A stretch of 64,000 nucleotides of DNA from NCBI GenBank assembly GCA_900175165.2, contig FWWN02000591.1, positions 22,846 through 86,845 of the forward strand. Direction: 5' to 3'. Every line of letters starts with the position of its first letter. Position 1 is the stretch's first letter. Under the pieces are notes generated by a model that was not told the origin of the DNA, searched no databases, and saw only the letters and a list, made by a program, of their open reading frames with translations. Positions 47,901-63,076 of this stretch are shown here, one piece after another. The translations under genes were made by a program, and so were the position numbers. The DNA is from Rhizomucor pusillus. Taxonomy: Eukaryota > Mucoromycota > Mucoromycetes > Mucorales > Lichtheimiaceae.

Positions 47901-48577
47901 AACATTTCCCGGATATGCAAATTATCTCGCTATCTGGCAATTACTGCACAGACAAGAAGCCTGCTGCCATCAACTGGATCGAAGGCCGCGGTAAATCGGT
48001 TATAGCCGAAGCTATCATCCCAGGCAACGTTGTCGAAAAAGTTTTGAAAACCTCAGTTTCTGCACTTGTCGAGCTCAACACGAGCAAAAACTTGATCGGG
48101 TCTGCGATGGCCGGTGCGCTGGGTGGTTTCAATGCACACGCTGCTAATATCCTAACAGCAGTGTACTTGGCGACAGGTCAAGATCCGGCACAAAACGTCG
48201 AGAGTTCGAATTGTATTACACTCATGAAGGCTGTGAATGACAGCAAAGATTTACATATCTCCTGTACCATGCCTAGCATCGAAGTGGGCACCGTCGGCGG
48301 CGGCACTATCCTTCCGCCTCAACAAGCTATGCTAGATATGCTCGGGGTCCGTGGACCGCACCCGACAAATCCGGGCGACAATGCTCGACGTCTTGCACGG
48401 ATTATCTGCGCTGCTGTCATGGCGGGAGAGCTGTCGCTTTGCGCCGCTCTGGCTGCTGGCCATCTTGTCAAGGCTCACATGGCTCACAATCGTGCAACTC
48501 AAGCGTCTTCTTCTTCTTCTCCTCCAACACCTTCACCCTCACCTGCACCAAACCCTGGATCGTGCATCAAATCTTAG
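44980..48577 (+). CDS. HMG1: 3-hydroxy-3-methylglutaryl-CoA reductase
   Basis: It makes mevalonate, the committed step of sterol and isoprenoid synthesis, in the ER membrane. Six exons (44980-45738, 45793-45904, 45958-46051, 46115-46427, 46494-47454, 47511-48577) give 1101 residues. The N-terminal half has several membrane segments and a sterol-sensing-like region ([19 protein letters not shown] onward). The class I catalytic domain shows [58 protein letters not shown] and AAGHLVKAH, covering the catalytic Lys, Asp and His. The tail is Ser/Pro-rich. Intron 1 is GC-AG (AAG then GCAAGT). Confidence 0.97.
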
Positions 48578-49374
48578 ATATTGCTTTATACAACATCATT
48601 CCATTGTACAATAAACTACTATTCCTGCAACGGCAACGTTTCTACCACATAATCAATATGCGTTTTTTCATTTACTTTAATTTCTACATCAGACTTTGGC
48701 TAGCAAGCATGATGCACCTGCAGTTGAAATGCATGAGTCGGACCTCCACTGGCTTCAATGTCAAATATGTGCGCAAGAAGCACGAGACAACAACCTACAG
48801 AAATGAGCATCTACAGTCAAGGCTCTGATTCGGAGAGTAAATCGTAGCGACCCTGATGTCGATCTCTTGCAGTTGCCAGTTGCGGAAACTGGTTGACGCT
48901 TATTCGCGAAACTACTTTTGCATCTGTATCTAGCAGCAAGAGCCTTGGGCTATGTACGAAGAAAATTCTTGATTCATGCAGAATCAAATGCTATGCATGT
49001 AATACGTGAAATTCCTGGACTCTAAGTGCAATGCATCGATAAAGAAGTAGACTGGTGGGAGCTAGGAACCAGGAATAATAATGATATGCTTAGCTAACAG
49101 CTTTTTTTATCAGACAAATACATATAGTACATGGCTTTTTGTTTAGGAAGGATACGCATACACATGCAAATATTATGTTTCGATGCTGCGTGTTGGTTCT
49201 TCAATTATACCTCTCACTTCATCGTGTGCGGGGGGGGGGGGCTGGCAGTCAACCTTATCCGGTGTAATTCCGCCCTGACTCGGGGCCATGCTCTTTGGCT
49301 TGCAACGTTTCAGCCGAGTTTCCACGCTTCTTCACAGGCCAAGAACATTACAGTTCTCACGCTTCATAACCCAA
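48578..49374. other. Intergenic, HMG-CoA reductase to C1-THF synthase
   Basis: It includes a run of 12 G at 49230-49241. No gene was recognised; the ORF at 49131-49394 is a chance frame. Confidence 0.45.
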
Positions 49375-52877
<3,503 letters not shown>

Positions 52878-53204
52878 AGAAAATAGCTCGTTACAAAAAA
52901 ATATATCAAAAGAGTATGCTGTTGTCATCTTTCATTTCTTTTTTATTCATTGTGACTAATGCAAAGAAAAAAAGAACAATGTGTAAAACTACCTTTTTTT
53001 CATCCTCTAGAGAGACAGAGCGAAAGCGGGTGCAATGTGGGTTTGTATACAAATATGAAGGTAAGCGGGAGATATATGAGGACAATGGTTTGCAAATGAT
53101 TGTTGCGAGGGGATAGTGGAAGAGTATATATATGTATATAAAAGAGAAAATGCGAGGTAGAGGAGGAAGGAGAAAATGCGCGCGCACTAGTACCAATATA
53201 TATC
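52878..53204. other. Convergent 3' region, C1-THF synthase / homocitrate synthase
   Basis: It is AT-rich with T-runs and TATATA repeats near 53125-53145. No gene was recognised. Confidence 0.45.
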
Positions 53205-54586
53205 TTAGGAGGAGGGTGCAGCAAGCTGATCGGGACTTGCAATACTGCTCAAGACACACTGATGACTTGCGGTCTTTTTGGCATCGTGGTATTGGCGCAA
53301 AAGATAATCGACGTTATCCAGACTTAATGGGCGGATATCAGCCAATTCCTTGATCTTTTGGGTAATAGCCTTGGCATCATCGTCGTTGAGATCCGACAAT
53401 TGAAGTTGCTCGATACGGTTCTTGACAGCGTTCCATCCAGTGAGTCGGTGACCAATGCTAACGTAGCGAGACATGCCAAAGTCTTCTGGCTTCAAGATTT
53501 CATATGTGGATGGGTTGTTGAGGATAGCCTTGGCGTGGATACCAGCCTTGTGAGTGAATGCACAGTAGCCGGTGATGTAGTTGTTGAATGGAACGGTGAC
53601 TTGGACAGCGTCGGCAACAATGTTTTCGACATCGCGAAGCTTCTTGAGATCGTATTTGCTTGTGACATATTGCTTGTCGGCAGCATACATTCTAGCAAAC
53701 AAACCGCCGAGAGGAGTAATACCATTGCGCTCACCGATACCCAGAACAGTGGTATCAATGTGGGTAGCACCGGCTTCCAAGGCAGCGTAAGCGTTTGCAA
53801 TAGCGCATCCGGTATCGTTGTGGAAGTGACATTCAATGTCACAGCTGACAACGGAGCGCAGAGTCTTGACGAGTTCGTAGACTTGGCGTGGATTAGCACA
53901 GCCAACAGTGTCGGCGATACCGACACGGTTAACACCAATCTTGTCAACAGCCTTGTAGATGGTAAGCAAATCGACCAGGTCGGAACGGAACGAGTCCTCG
54001 GTAGAGAAACGCACTTCAAGTCCCTTGCTCTTGACATACGTAATCACTTCAATGGCCTTTTGGGTAATGTAATCCATATCCTTGCCGTGAGAAAACTCAC
54101 GAAGGTAGCTTGAAGTACCAATGACGATATCGAGACCGTCAACGCCAGTGTCGATGGCCAACTTGGCATCGTCCATGTGGCAGCGGACGTGAGTCAAGAT
54201 CTTGGCCTTCAAACCGAGGTTAGCAATAGCGCGGCAGTCGTTGCGAGATTGCTCAGATGCGGCAGGAGAAGTGAGCTCGAGATAATCAACACCAATAGCG
54301 TCAAGTGCCTTGGCGATTTCAATCTTCTTTTCAGTGTCAAAGAAGGCATTGGCGAACTGTTCACCCTCTGAAATTGCATAATCAATGATCAGTAAGTTCT
54401 GATCAATAGCGAGAGAATAAAACACAACATACCTCGAAGAGTAGACTCGATAATCTTAAAGTTGGAAATGTTGGACATCGGGTCAGGATACTTGGGCATG
54501 TAAGGCGACACGATGGGTTCGCGAGGACGGTTCACGTCGTTGTTGCTGTTGCTAGCGTCGGATGCAATATCTCTGGGAGGGGTCAT
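53205..54586 (-). CDS. LYS20: Homocitrate synthase
   Basis: It condenses acetyl-CoA and 2-oxoglutarate, the first step of the alpha-aminoadipate lysine pathway of fungi. Two exons (54586-54433 and 54367-53205, a 65-nt intron) give 438 residues. Motifs in order are [17 protein letters not shown] (substrate-binding Arg and Glu), [61 protein letters not shown] and [13 protein letters not shown]. It belongs to the HMGL-like family; the fungal context and TEDSFR motif favour homocitrate synthase over isopropylmalate synthase. No clear mitochondrial signal is seen. The intron falls just after the catalytic Arg. Confidence 0.95.
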
Positions 54587-57295
54587 ATTGTGCGTAAAAA
54601 GTCCAAGGCAGAGTAAAGAAAAGATTCGATGCTGATTGTTGAGTAATGAAAAGAAAAGAACAAGGGAAACTGACGAGTATAACCCTTTATTTATATATGC
54701 GCGTTGCGATCTTGGATTTTTTTGCTGATGTGGAGATGATGGCTCACCCAAACCCCTTTGCAGAGTTATCATAATCTCCGATCTGTCCATCTCTTCCATA
54801 TATGGATAATCAATCAAGATGCATCGTGTGGGACGAGAGATCAACTAAGCACTTCCTTTCTTGCAAACAATCTATTGGAAATAATAAGATTCGCTATGAT
54901 GGACCTCGATTCCAGGTCGCTCACATCTGAAAATTTCCTGCATGCTTTGGCGCGCTTGAGGATAACTGGTGCGCATAAATTATTGACAACCTTGCAAACG
55001 ACATCTGTAACATATCAGCAGGAATGTATTCATAAAAACAGCAAAATTAAGATCTTCTTGTGTTTTCTACTATTCTTCCTGTGTTTGTTCGTATTCTGCG
55101 CAAGTTTTCGAGCACCTTCTACTGGTGCTTCTCGGATAGCATGCTAGTCGACCAAGTTATGCTGCATTGATTTCGAGGTAGAGAGGTATTTATCATTTTT
55201 CGGATTTCCTTGCCATGGTGTAGACTTTTCAATAGAAAACTTGATGGAAATTTTCGACAGTGTTGAGATATTGAGGGTGATCTTCATTGATGTTGCCGCA
55301 GCGGTATTTTGTTTCGCGTCACGAACCCACACGCACAGACAAGAGAACGGACCACAAAGACAGAAAACTTAGCGGACAGAAAGTTGTCCTAGCTTTTCTG
55401 ATCCTAAAACGTCGACGCGTCAGAGAATAAAGGACACATTATAGACCTTAATGTCAATTGAATACACTCCACTTACCATCCCAGCTCTATCTTCTTGTCA
55501 CTCAAAAAAAAGCCTGTTAACGATATGGATTGTTCTAGGGACAGCGGCTGTTCTCTCCAGCGTCTTTACTTGTAGCGGATGCCTCGGACTTTGGATCAAA
55601 CGAAGACTATTACATATGTGATATCAGGTAGAAACAGTTGGCAAGTCCTTTTTGAAGACGAAAGGAATCAAGACACTTACAAGTGACACACAAACAAGTC
55701 TCAACAGAGTTAAGGTCCGAGTGTAAGATAAGGTCAGAGCGGATGATTTTGCGCGGTTCGTTAGAGCTGCGAGTGCACTGGGGAAGTTTTGACATGTGCT
55801 TCCTACAGGATTCAGAAAGCTGGTATTCAGACCACCTAAAGCCGCTATTAGCTGACGCAATTCCAGTTGCTGCTCTTTTTTGTTCCCGTAGTAATTCCCT
55901 TCTTAAAAGTGTCGTGGCGTCTGAGCATATTCCATTCGAGAGATGTTCGATCGTTAAGTATGGAGAGAAGTTCCCATTTTCCGGATCTGGATTTTCCTTG
56001 TGGTTGATCCTCCAAAATTCTTGAGATCGCGTCCCGGCCTGCGAGCATGTTGTGCTCGATAGATATTTTATGGCAGTAGCGAAGTGGATGCAATGCCGCC
56101 GGGGGAGACAAGTCCTCATCTTCCACGCCTGTACGTATCAGAGCGGTTCTACATTAGCAAGTAACAGGAACGAGCAACTCGCTGGCACAGACAACTTTTC
56201 TGGGATTAAACTCTTTAGATTATGCAGTGTAGCTTCGACGATTATACCATTATACGAACTTGAACAAAGAAAGAGAGATAGAAATAGACAAGCAGGATAA
56301 TCCTTATTGTGCCCAATGGAGATCGGCTTTCTCTGGATTTCCTGAGAAGAACAGCGCAATTTCAAGTTCAAAACCGATATCTTTATCTTCTCCTTGAACG
56401 ATTCGTGCGTGTCCCAGAGCCCTCTATTAGCCAGTCCCTGGCTACTGACAGAAGATGCTTCTGCTTTAGTTAGCTTTTCAGGCATTGTTGATTTTGGTGA
56501 TACACAATGTTTCGGACAAAAAGCAGCCACTTCCCATCCAGCAATTTTATTTAACTAGATCCAGGATGAATCACGCGGAACGGTATCGTCGCGTTCTGAT
56601 ATATAAGGTACTGGACAATCTTGAGAGACCATATTTCAAGGTAGAGTCAAACGTATTTAGCACCAGGACATCAATCTCATTGTTGGAAATAAAGCTGTGT
56701 ATTCAGTTGCACACGCAATGAACATTGCTTAAAATGTACAAAATTTCATTGTAACCGTTGAATCAAAGAGACAGCACTTTCTGTTCCGTCATCTGTACCT
56801 CCGTAAAGTCGCTGGGTTAATTACATTTAGGCACCTGTGTTGCTTAGCAATGTTCACAGTTTTCCATTTTTACAACACAAAAAGTTTCAAGCTGCAAATG
56901 GATCCGAGAATAGATATGCCGAGAACGTTTCCTAAAGTGTAAATGAGAGAGCAAAAAGGCGGGTGTAAAAGGCACGTGAAGATATGCAAAGCTGTCGGAA
57001 AAGGGTACACAGAACGGCTGGACGGATGATCAAGCAAAAAAGGGCAACCGGCGACCCTGCGCCTGTCAGAATTTGTCTCACCTGGCAACGCCAATGGCGG
57101 GAGCGCAATCAAAGGTCGGCGGAAAAAATTTTCCAAGACCGAGCAGAGGTGCTTGAAAGGGGTTGGGGGAGCGAGAGGAAATGTTGTTACAGAAAAAAAA
57201 AAAGAGCGGCGGTCGGATTGATATACTCTCTCTCACACACACATTCACTCTCTTTCTCTTTCTCTTTCTCTTTCGCTTTCCTTGCGTTGCATTTG
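54587..57295. other. Long divergent spacer, homocitrate synthase / ELO elongase
   Basis: Minus-strand ORFs at 55610-56530 overlap in several frames and may be a decayed or heavily spliced gene that I cannot model. GTCACGAACCCACACG near 55323 resembles a motif near 4320. The last 80 bp before the ELO start are a long CT tract (57224-57285). Confidence 0.4.
55610..56530 (-). other. Possible unrecognised or decayed gene
   Basis: Open minus-strand frames of 130 and 169 codons follow one another (56530-56138 and 56119-55610), with alternative frames at 56126-55848 and 55860-55624. Codon content is protein-like in places (for example DTHESFKEKIKISVLNLKLR), but no domain, start or convincing splice set was identified. 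It may be noise. Confidence 0.2.
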
Positions 57296-58422
57296 ATGGA
57301 TTTCCCAAAGGGCCTGAAATTCAATCCCGAGACGCCTTTCGGTACACCGCTGTATCCCATCTTTGAACAGGCGTACCAAGCCGTCGTTGGCAAGCCAGCC
57401 AGCGAGTTCAGTTACACTCCCGGCGTGACACCTCTCTCCACCGGCAACGAAGGTACGTTGCTTACCCGTCATCATCTCGCCTCTAGCAACCTGCTAATCT
57501 ACCGTCCTTTCTCTTTCTCTAGTCATTGCGACCTGCATCACCTACTTTGTTGTCATCTTTGGTGGCCAGTTCCTCATGAAGAACTTGCCTGCTTACAGAC
57601 TTCAGGCTCTTTTCCAGCTTCACAACCTGCTGTTGACTTCTGTCTCGGGTGTCTTGTTGGCATTGATGGTGGAACAGCTCGCTCCCATTATCTGGAACCA
57701 CGGTTTGTTTTATGCCATCTGCGCGCAGGAAGCATGGACCCAGCCTTTGGAACTTCTTTACTACCTGAACTATCTCGTCAAGTACTGGGAGCTTTTGGAT
57801 ACTGTGTTTTTGGTTGTGAAGAAGAAGAAACTCGGTAAGACAATTTGCATGTGTGTGCCTGTATGTTGCCAGTTTGGGCTAAACGGTTTTCATTTTTGTT
57901 GGGGTAATTAGAGTTTTTGCATTACTACCACCACAGCTTGACAATGGTTCTCTGCTACACCCAACTTGGTGGTCAGACCTCTGTCGTAAGTTGATAATAG
58001 AGAGAGTACAACGGGGAGTGTAAGAGATCGATCTAACTTTGCTGCGCTTGCAGTCCTGGGTTCCTATCACTCTTAACTTGACTGTCCATGTCTTGATGTA
58101 CTACTACTACTTCCGCACCGCTGCTGGCGCCAAGATCTGGTGGAAGCGTTACCTTACTACCATGCAGATCGCTCAGTTCATCATTGATCTGTTTGTCGTC
58201 TACTTTTGCACCTACACTTACTTTGCCTACACTTACTGGCCTCACTTGCCCAACGCTGGCAGCTGCGCTGGTACCGAAACTTCTGCCTTGTTCGGATGTG
58301 CCTTGCTGAGTTCCTACCTCTTGCTCTTTATCAACTTTTACCGTATGACCTACCAAAAGACCAAGGCCGCTATCCAGAAGCGCGTAAACCAGAGCGGACA
58401 GGCCAAGAGCAAGAAGATTTAA
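57296..58422 (+). CDS. Very-long-chain fatty acid elongase (ELO family)
   Basis: It is the condensing enzyme of fatty-acid elongation in the ER membrane. Four exons (57296-57452, 57523-57834, 57912-57985, 58054-58422) give 303 residues. The signature HxxHH box is HYYHH at residues 160-164, preceded by KYWELLDTVFLVVKKK and followed by WVPITLNLTVHVLMYYYY. About seven membrane segments are predicted by eye. The C terminus is basic (KSKKI), a dilysine-type ER signal. The exact acyl specificity cannot be told from sequence alone. A CT-rich tract lies immediately before the start codon. Confidence 0.95.
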
Positions 58423-58719
58423 AGCCAGCCCCTAATCCCATCTTTATATTGTGTCATAGAAAGCAATTTTCCATACCATCTATGCTGCCTTACCTTATCT
58501 TCTTTTCATCTTCTTGTATTCTTTTTTTTTTCTCTCTCTCTCACATGCTTTCTTTTAATACTTTTACTCTTTTCTTGCCCCCAAAAAGTCTTGTCTTTTC
58601 ACACTCCAACAACTAGTTAGTTTAGTACTTTACATAAAACTCTTTTTGTAATGGAAACAATCTTTTTTGAATATGTATACTGGTATGCGTTTATGCAAGT
58701 GAATATATACAGAGGATGC
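58423..58719. other. Convergent 3' region, ELO elongase / PC-esterase-like
   Basis: It is T- and CT-rich 3' UTR-like sequence. No gene was seen. Confidence 0.45.
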
Positions 58720-60042
58720 CTAATACAGCTGATTCCGAGATGTAACGAGGACGTGATATAATATCAGTGCCCAGGTATCCATAGGTCCTGGGATGCAGTA
58801 GCGCAGACAGTCCTGCCCACCAACGTGTCCGTCTGGTCGCACGTCCGTGATAGCCGCCATGTCGACAAATACGCCGCCAGCCGTCTCGACAATAGCGCGG
58901 GCCATGGCGTTCCTGCGGTCCAGCTCGCTCCAGCCGTACGGTAACAAACGTAACTGATCATCCGAGAGTTTAGCCTCTAGGGGTCCACGGGCATCGTCGC
59001 AGTAAGGGTGACCGACGGAAGCTGATCTGTAAATAATGAGCGCGTCCGGCGCACCTTGGCGGATCAATCGCATGGCCTCTACGAGTTCTCGGATAAAATC
59101 CTCATCGGTCTCCTTGACCATTCCACGGCTTAAGATATACACCGAGTACGCCTTGAGCATATTGCTGGAAACGAATGGCATTTGAATCGCTTCAGCGCTC
59201 GGGTGTCCCTTGGCACGATCGACCCGTCTGACGGTGGATAAAACATCGTTTCTTATAAACCGCATTTTTGATTCTGATCCTTCAATAGAGCATACTGTAT
59301 GATCTTTGCAATTCATGTCACCGTAGCAAACAGTAGGTCCATCGCGCATCACGTCGAGCACAACGTCGTGGAAAGCATACTGAACGAGGTCTCCAACCAT
59401 CAACATGTGCCGTCCATCCAGTGCCTCGCACCACTTTGTGGGATCAACCGGACCGAGCGGGCAAGTCGGTTGCCACGCATATCGCAGCGCATCCCGCGGG
59501 TTTCCTTTTGCTTTCCGGTCGCAGGAACCATACAGTGGGTCCTGAAAATGGTTCTTGACAAGAAAAGGCGTTGCATACCGTGTCCATCGACCTCGCGTCC
59601 AGCAATCGACTAACGAGCGAAACGTATTTGCAGCCTCGGCAGTGTCCTTGAATGTGCCCGGAATGCCTTCAATGCGGCCGATAACGTCTTCGGCAACCTG
59701 CTTCGCTCGTGCCACTGCATTTTCGTGAAGCCGCAAACGCTCCAAGGGCGAGAGATGCGTCGTGGTATAGTTGGACGACGAGGTGACAAGATTGGGATGA
59801 GGCTGCTGGTACCATGGCAAAAGTGCAGTGCTAGATTGTTGGTGGCGGTGATCAGGTGATATACGACGTTCCTGGTTGTTGGCAATAATAGTCTCGGAAG
59901 AAGAAGACGGTTGCTGCGGGTTGTGCGACGAAGTCGATAACAGGAACACAAAGCAGTGATAAAAGAGGCCAAGCAGGAACAGGTAAACTATAAAGCGAAG
60001 CCATCGCCCTCGCGGCCAGCCATTCATCGCTGCGTGCTGCAA
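58720..60042 (-). CDS. PC-esterase/TBL-like type II membrane protein
   Basis: One exon codes for 440 residues. A single membrane anchor lies at about residues 16-36 (FIVYLFLLGLFYHCFVFLL) after a short basic N terminus, so the rest is probably lumenal. A Ser/Gln-rich stem precedes the globular domain. That domain has CWTRGRWTRY, the Trp-Cys-Glu-Ala-Leu-Asp-Gly segment, MVGDLVQYAF where SGNH/TBL acyl-transferases have Gly-Asp-Ser, and near the end a D-G-H (residues 404-406) followed by DCLRYCIPGPMDTW, matching the TBL/PC-esterase C-terminal block. The likely role is acyl transfer to, or removal from, glycans, but the usual nucleophilic Ser is not in place. Confidence 0.8.
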   Translation of the reverse strand: MQHAAMNGWPRGRWLRFIVYLFLLGLFYHCFVFLLSTSSHNPQQPSSSSETIIANNQERRISPDHRHQQSSTALLPWYQQPHPNLVTSSSNYTTTHLSPLERLRLHENAVARAKQVAEDVIGRIEGIPGTFKDTAEAANTFRSLVDCWTRGRWTRYATPFLVKNHFQDPLYGSCDRKAKGNPRDALRYAWQPTCPLGPVDPTKWCEALDGRHMLMVGDLVQYAFHDVVLDVMRDGPTVCYGDMNCKDHTVCSIEGSESKMRFIRNDVLSTVRRVDRAKGHPSAEAIQMPFVSSNMLKAYSVYILSRGMVKETDEDFIRELVEAMRLIRQGAPDALIIYRSASVGHPYCDDARGPLEAKLSDDQLRLLPYGWSELDRRNAMARAIVETAGGVFVDMAAITDVRPDGHVGGQDCLRYCIPGPMDTWALILYHVLVTSRNQLY

Positions 60043-60218
60043 AAAAGAAGAGAGAGTGGGAGAGAGAGAGAGGGAAAGGGCGAGCGAGTGTTGTGTTTGA
60101 GGTAAAAGCAGAGCTTTGCGTTCAAGTTGGTTTAAAAAAAGAAATTGGGCTTAGCGCGCGCGCCCTTGATATCTGCAGATTGGCATCGTCGAGCACTGGA
60201 GAGACTAGTTTATTGTCA

Positions 60219-61105
60219 TCAAAGATCAAAGACCCATGGTCGTTGATTCGGTCGATATCTATGATTGCAAGTGCATGCGTTTACAAAGACGGTCTTTTTA
60301 TCGTCTGATTTACTCCAGCCGTGGCCTTCGTGAATATGCCCAAATATATGCACAAGCGGTTTTATGGTGTCTACCTTTTCGCGGAGAACGGGGCAACCAA
60401 CGTGTAACCCTCCTCTGGGAATCTTGTCATTGTAACCTCTCGGTGGTGTGTGCGTCACTAGAATCTGAGTATCCAAAGGTATTTGCTCCCAATATGCTAC
60501 AGAAAGTACATGAGATATTGGTATGACGACAAATCAATGCAAAGTAATTGACGTACGTGTAAGATCGTTGGGCATGAATGCTCCGCCGCAATGTATAGGT
60601 GCATATGGACTGACAAACGTCTTGTATCCACCAAACTTTTCTGGTAAAACGAAGGGTTCATGTTCAAGGTATATGATCCCTGCTTGCTCGAACAGCGACA
60701 ATACGTATTGCTTTTCTTGAATGAATCCGAATTGTTCGTCTAGCACATGATCGTGGTTCCCTGCTGTCACAATTTTCAACCTATGAAGATGGATTGGTCA
60801 GATGCTACGAATTCGAGGCTAGTTTGCTACGTACTTGTGAGGTAGTTCTTTTATCCAATTGATAGTTTCCTTGAATTCGACAAACGACGATGCTCTTGTC
60901 AGGTCACCAGCGTGTACTTGTAACATGAAAATCAATATAAAGAACGCCGATAATAAAGAATGAACTGTGTTCACTTACTAAATATATCGCCATCTGGGAT
61001 GGGAAAGCTAAATGAGCTCGACCCATGCGTATCAGACATTACGACAAAGCGTGTTTTGCCCGGTATCTTTGGAAAAAGCCCATCTACAGCATCAGTAATA
61101 AACAT
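60219..61105 (-). CDS. Calcineurin-like metallophosphoesterase, MPPED1/2-like
   Basis: Four exons (61105-60979, 60916-60835, 60780-60557, 60496-60219) give 236 residues. The dinuclear metal-binding motifs appear in order: VVMSDTHG, IHAGDLT, GNHDH, THTPPRG and FGHIHEGHG. The compact size and the order of motifs fit class III phosphodiesterases of the MPPED type. The substrate is unknown. The start codon lies 180 bp from the divergent RGS gene. Confidence 0.9.
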
Positions 61106-61285
61106 TCGCTGTTTAAAGGAAGGCGTAAAGAGAAAAGAAATAAATAAAATGAAACGAGTAATGGTGCAACTTTTTTCATCTCCTCCCCGAACCGAATTGT
61201 ATCACAAAAACACCACACTTTGTCTCCTCCTCCCCTACTACTCGAGTGAAAAAGTAACAGCACCAAACCCCTGTTTACCTCCTCC
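61106..61285. promoter_or_regulatory. Compact bidirectional promoter, MPPED-like / RGS protein
   Basis: The 180 bp between divergent ATGs include CT-rich tracts (CTCCTCCTCCCC near 61222). No specific site is assigned. Confidence 0.45.
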
Positions 61286-62535
61286 ATGGCAGCAGCCGCC
61301 ACCACCGCAAACAGCACTCACTATCACACAGACCTACCGTCCCTCGAGAGCGTACTGAATCGTCGGACAGCGCCGCCAGTATGTCTTTACAACTTTTACA
61401 TCATTATGCGCGATCGTTTGCACATGGAGGAAGTGCTTGATTTTTACCTGGATGTGCAGCACCACGAACAGCTGTGGCGGCGTTACGTCAGGTCTATGCG
61501 GCGGTCAGGTTACCTCACAGAAGAGGATCTTGCCGAAGGCTATCAGTCACCTCGTCTCTTGAGTCGACTATCCCACGTCAGTTCTTCCGTTCCTGACGAG
61601 AAAAGAGCATCCTCACCGCTGACTCCCCCATCGCAACATACCAACAACAACAACAACAAACAGAACCTGCAGCAGCAGCAACGGTTGCAGGAAGACTTTT
61701 TAGAGGATGATGGCGAGCGGCGATACGAGTCGTCAGCACTCTCGGGCCCCGTCACCCTAGAGCGACCTCCCCTGACAGAGCACAGTGAAAAATTACATCG
61801 AAAAGCGCAGCTTAACCGGCAAGATCTGACAGATTCTGCGAATCGTATCATGTTGCGGTACCTTGTGCCGTCAGCGTCCAAAGAAGTGACACAGTTACCG
61901 GTAGAGATGAAAGTCGCCATCCGACGCCAGATCGAGGAGAATGGACGGGATGATCCGCTTGTATTTGCAGAAGCAAAAGATTATCTGTTCGAGTACATGC
62001 GCCGCTATGCATATCCGAAATTTCTACGGGTCAAGGTCTGGGGTAACGTAACGCTGTGGCAGCAGATGGGTCGCCTCGTCCTTGGTCTTGTGGCGCTGCT
62101 GGCAGGCCTTACTACCGGTTTCAGTCTCATCTTCCTAGGCTACCCGCAGTGGGGTACACGTTTCTGGGTATGTTCATGATGATAATATCCCTAATTTCTT
62201 GATAATCCTAAATTGTAAAAAAAGGTCCTCCTGCCACTGTGGATAGGGGTACTGAATATATTCACATTTTTAACAGGACTCGATCCTTTGTGGGTGCTGT
62301 TGTTAAACTTTAGGTAAGTTTTCTGCATTGTCGTGAACGATGCAGGTCAAGGTGCTAATGTGCTTTTGCTCCTACTTTGTTTAGTGAAACCACGACTTTT
62401 CATTTTAACAAGATTCGACAACCAGAGGTTAAACGAGTGCTCGTGTGGCGCTCAATATGGCTGCTCTTTGTCACCGTGTTAATTGCAATCGTGCTCACCA
62501 TCATCTTTGCAGCCGTTCCCTCCAAACGACTCTAA
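61286..62535 (+). CDS. RGS-domain membrane protein, Rax1-like
   Basis: RGS proteins speed GTP hydrolysis by G-alpha subunits; Rax1 in yeast marks bud sites. Three exons (61286-62167, 62225-62313, 62385-62535) give 373 residues. RGS-like helices lie at about residues 12-75 (LPSLESVLNRRTAPP, FYIIMRDRLHMEEVLDFYLDV) and resume at about 190-245 (RIMLRYLVPSASKEV, FAEAKDYLFEYMRRYAYPKF). They are split by a 110-residue low-complexity insert with Asn and Gln runs. Three membrane segments follow (LVLGLVALLAGLTTGFSLIF, LLPLWIGVLNIFTFL, LLFVTVLIAIVLTIIFA). RGS plus C-terminal membrane helices is the Rax1 layout. Confidence 0.85.
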
Positions 62536-63076
62536 GAATACTAGGATACCATTGATTATCTATTACTGTACTGTACAATACAATACAACATACCTCTCTT
62601 ATTAGATTTGCATTGTATGTAGCATTTGTCAAGACAATCGGCCTATTTTGCAGGTGATGCTGGTGCCCTGTACATGCGAATGGGCTTGTAACTCGAACAC
62701 TGAGCTCCATTGTCCTAAAGTTACCGTTTTGAGACCGATCAATGCAAAGCGACCGTCGATCACAGCTACTGAGCTAACATTGGAAATTTTTCATGCTAAG
62801 GAATATTCGTTCAATCATTGGCCCAAAAGTCGAGTAACTATGCAGGAGAGTACTTGGGTGCAACAGAGCGCGTATCTTTTTTACAACGTTTCTCAAACCG
62901 AGCTTGACCGCATATGGATCGGCTGGTGCCAAGTGGCTGATTTTCGCCTGCCACCAGCAGTGCGAATGACATGCGCCTTTTCCGTGTGTAAGTTAAAAAG
63001 TGTATATATATTGCGCCTTGTCGTCATTCCTTTCTTCCTTGTCTCTTTTTTTTTCAACCGTTATTTTTTTCACATT
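62536..63076. other. Intergenic, RGS protein to tetraspanin-like gene
   Basis: The open frame upstream of 63077 has no recognisable motif, and I treat it as leader DNA. Confidence 0.4.

Noticed and set aside
57224..57285. CT-repeat as a functional microsatellite
   Set aside because: It is a pyrimidine tract just upstream of the ELO start, common in fungal promoters; nothing more can be claimed.
62648..63076. N-terminal extension of the tetraspanin-like ORF
   Set aside because: The in-frame stretch has no membrane or family features, and the ATG at 63077 follows a CT-rich leader and starts the Ser-rich cytoplasmic tail.
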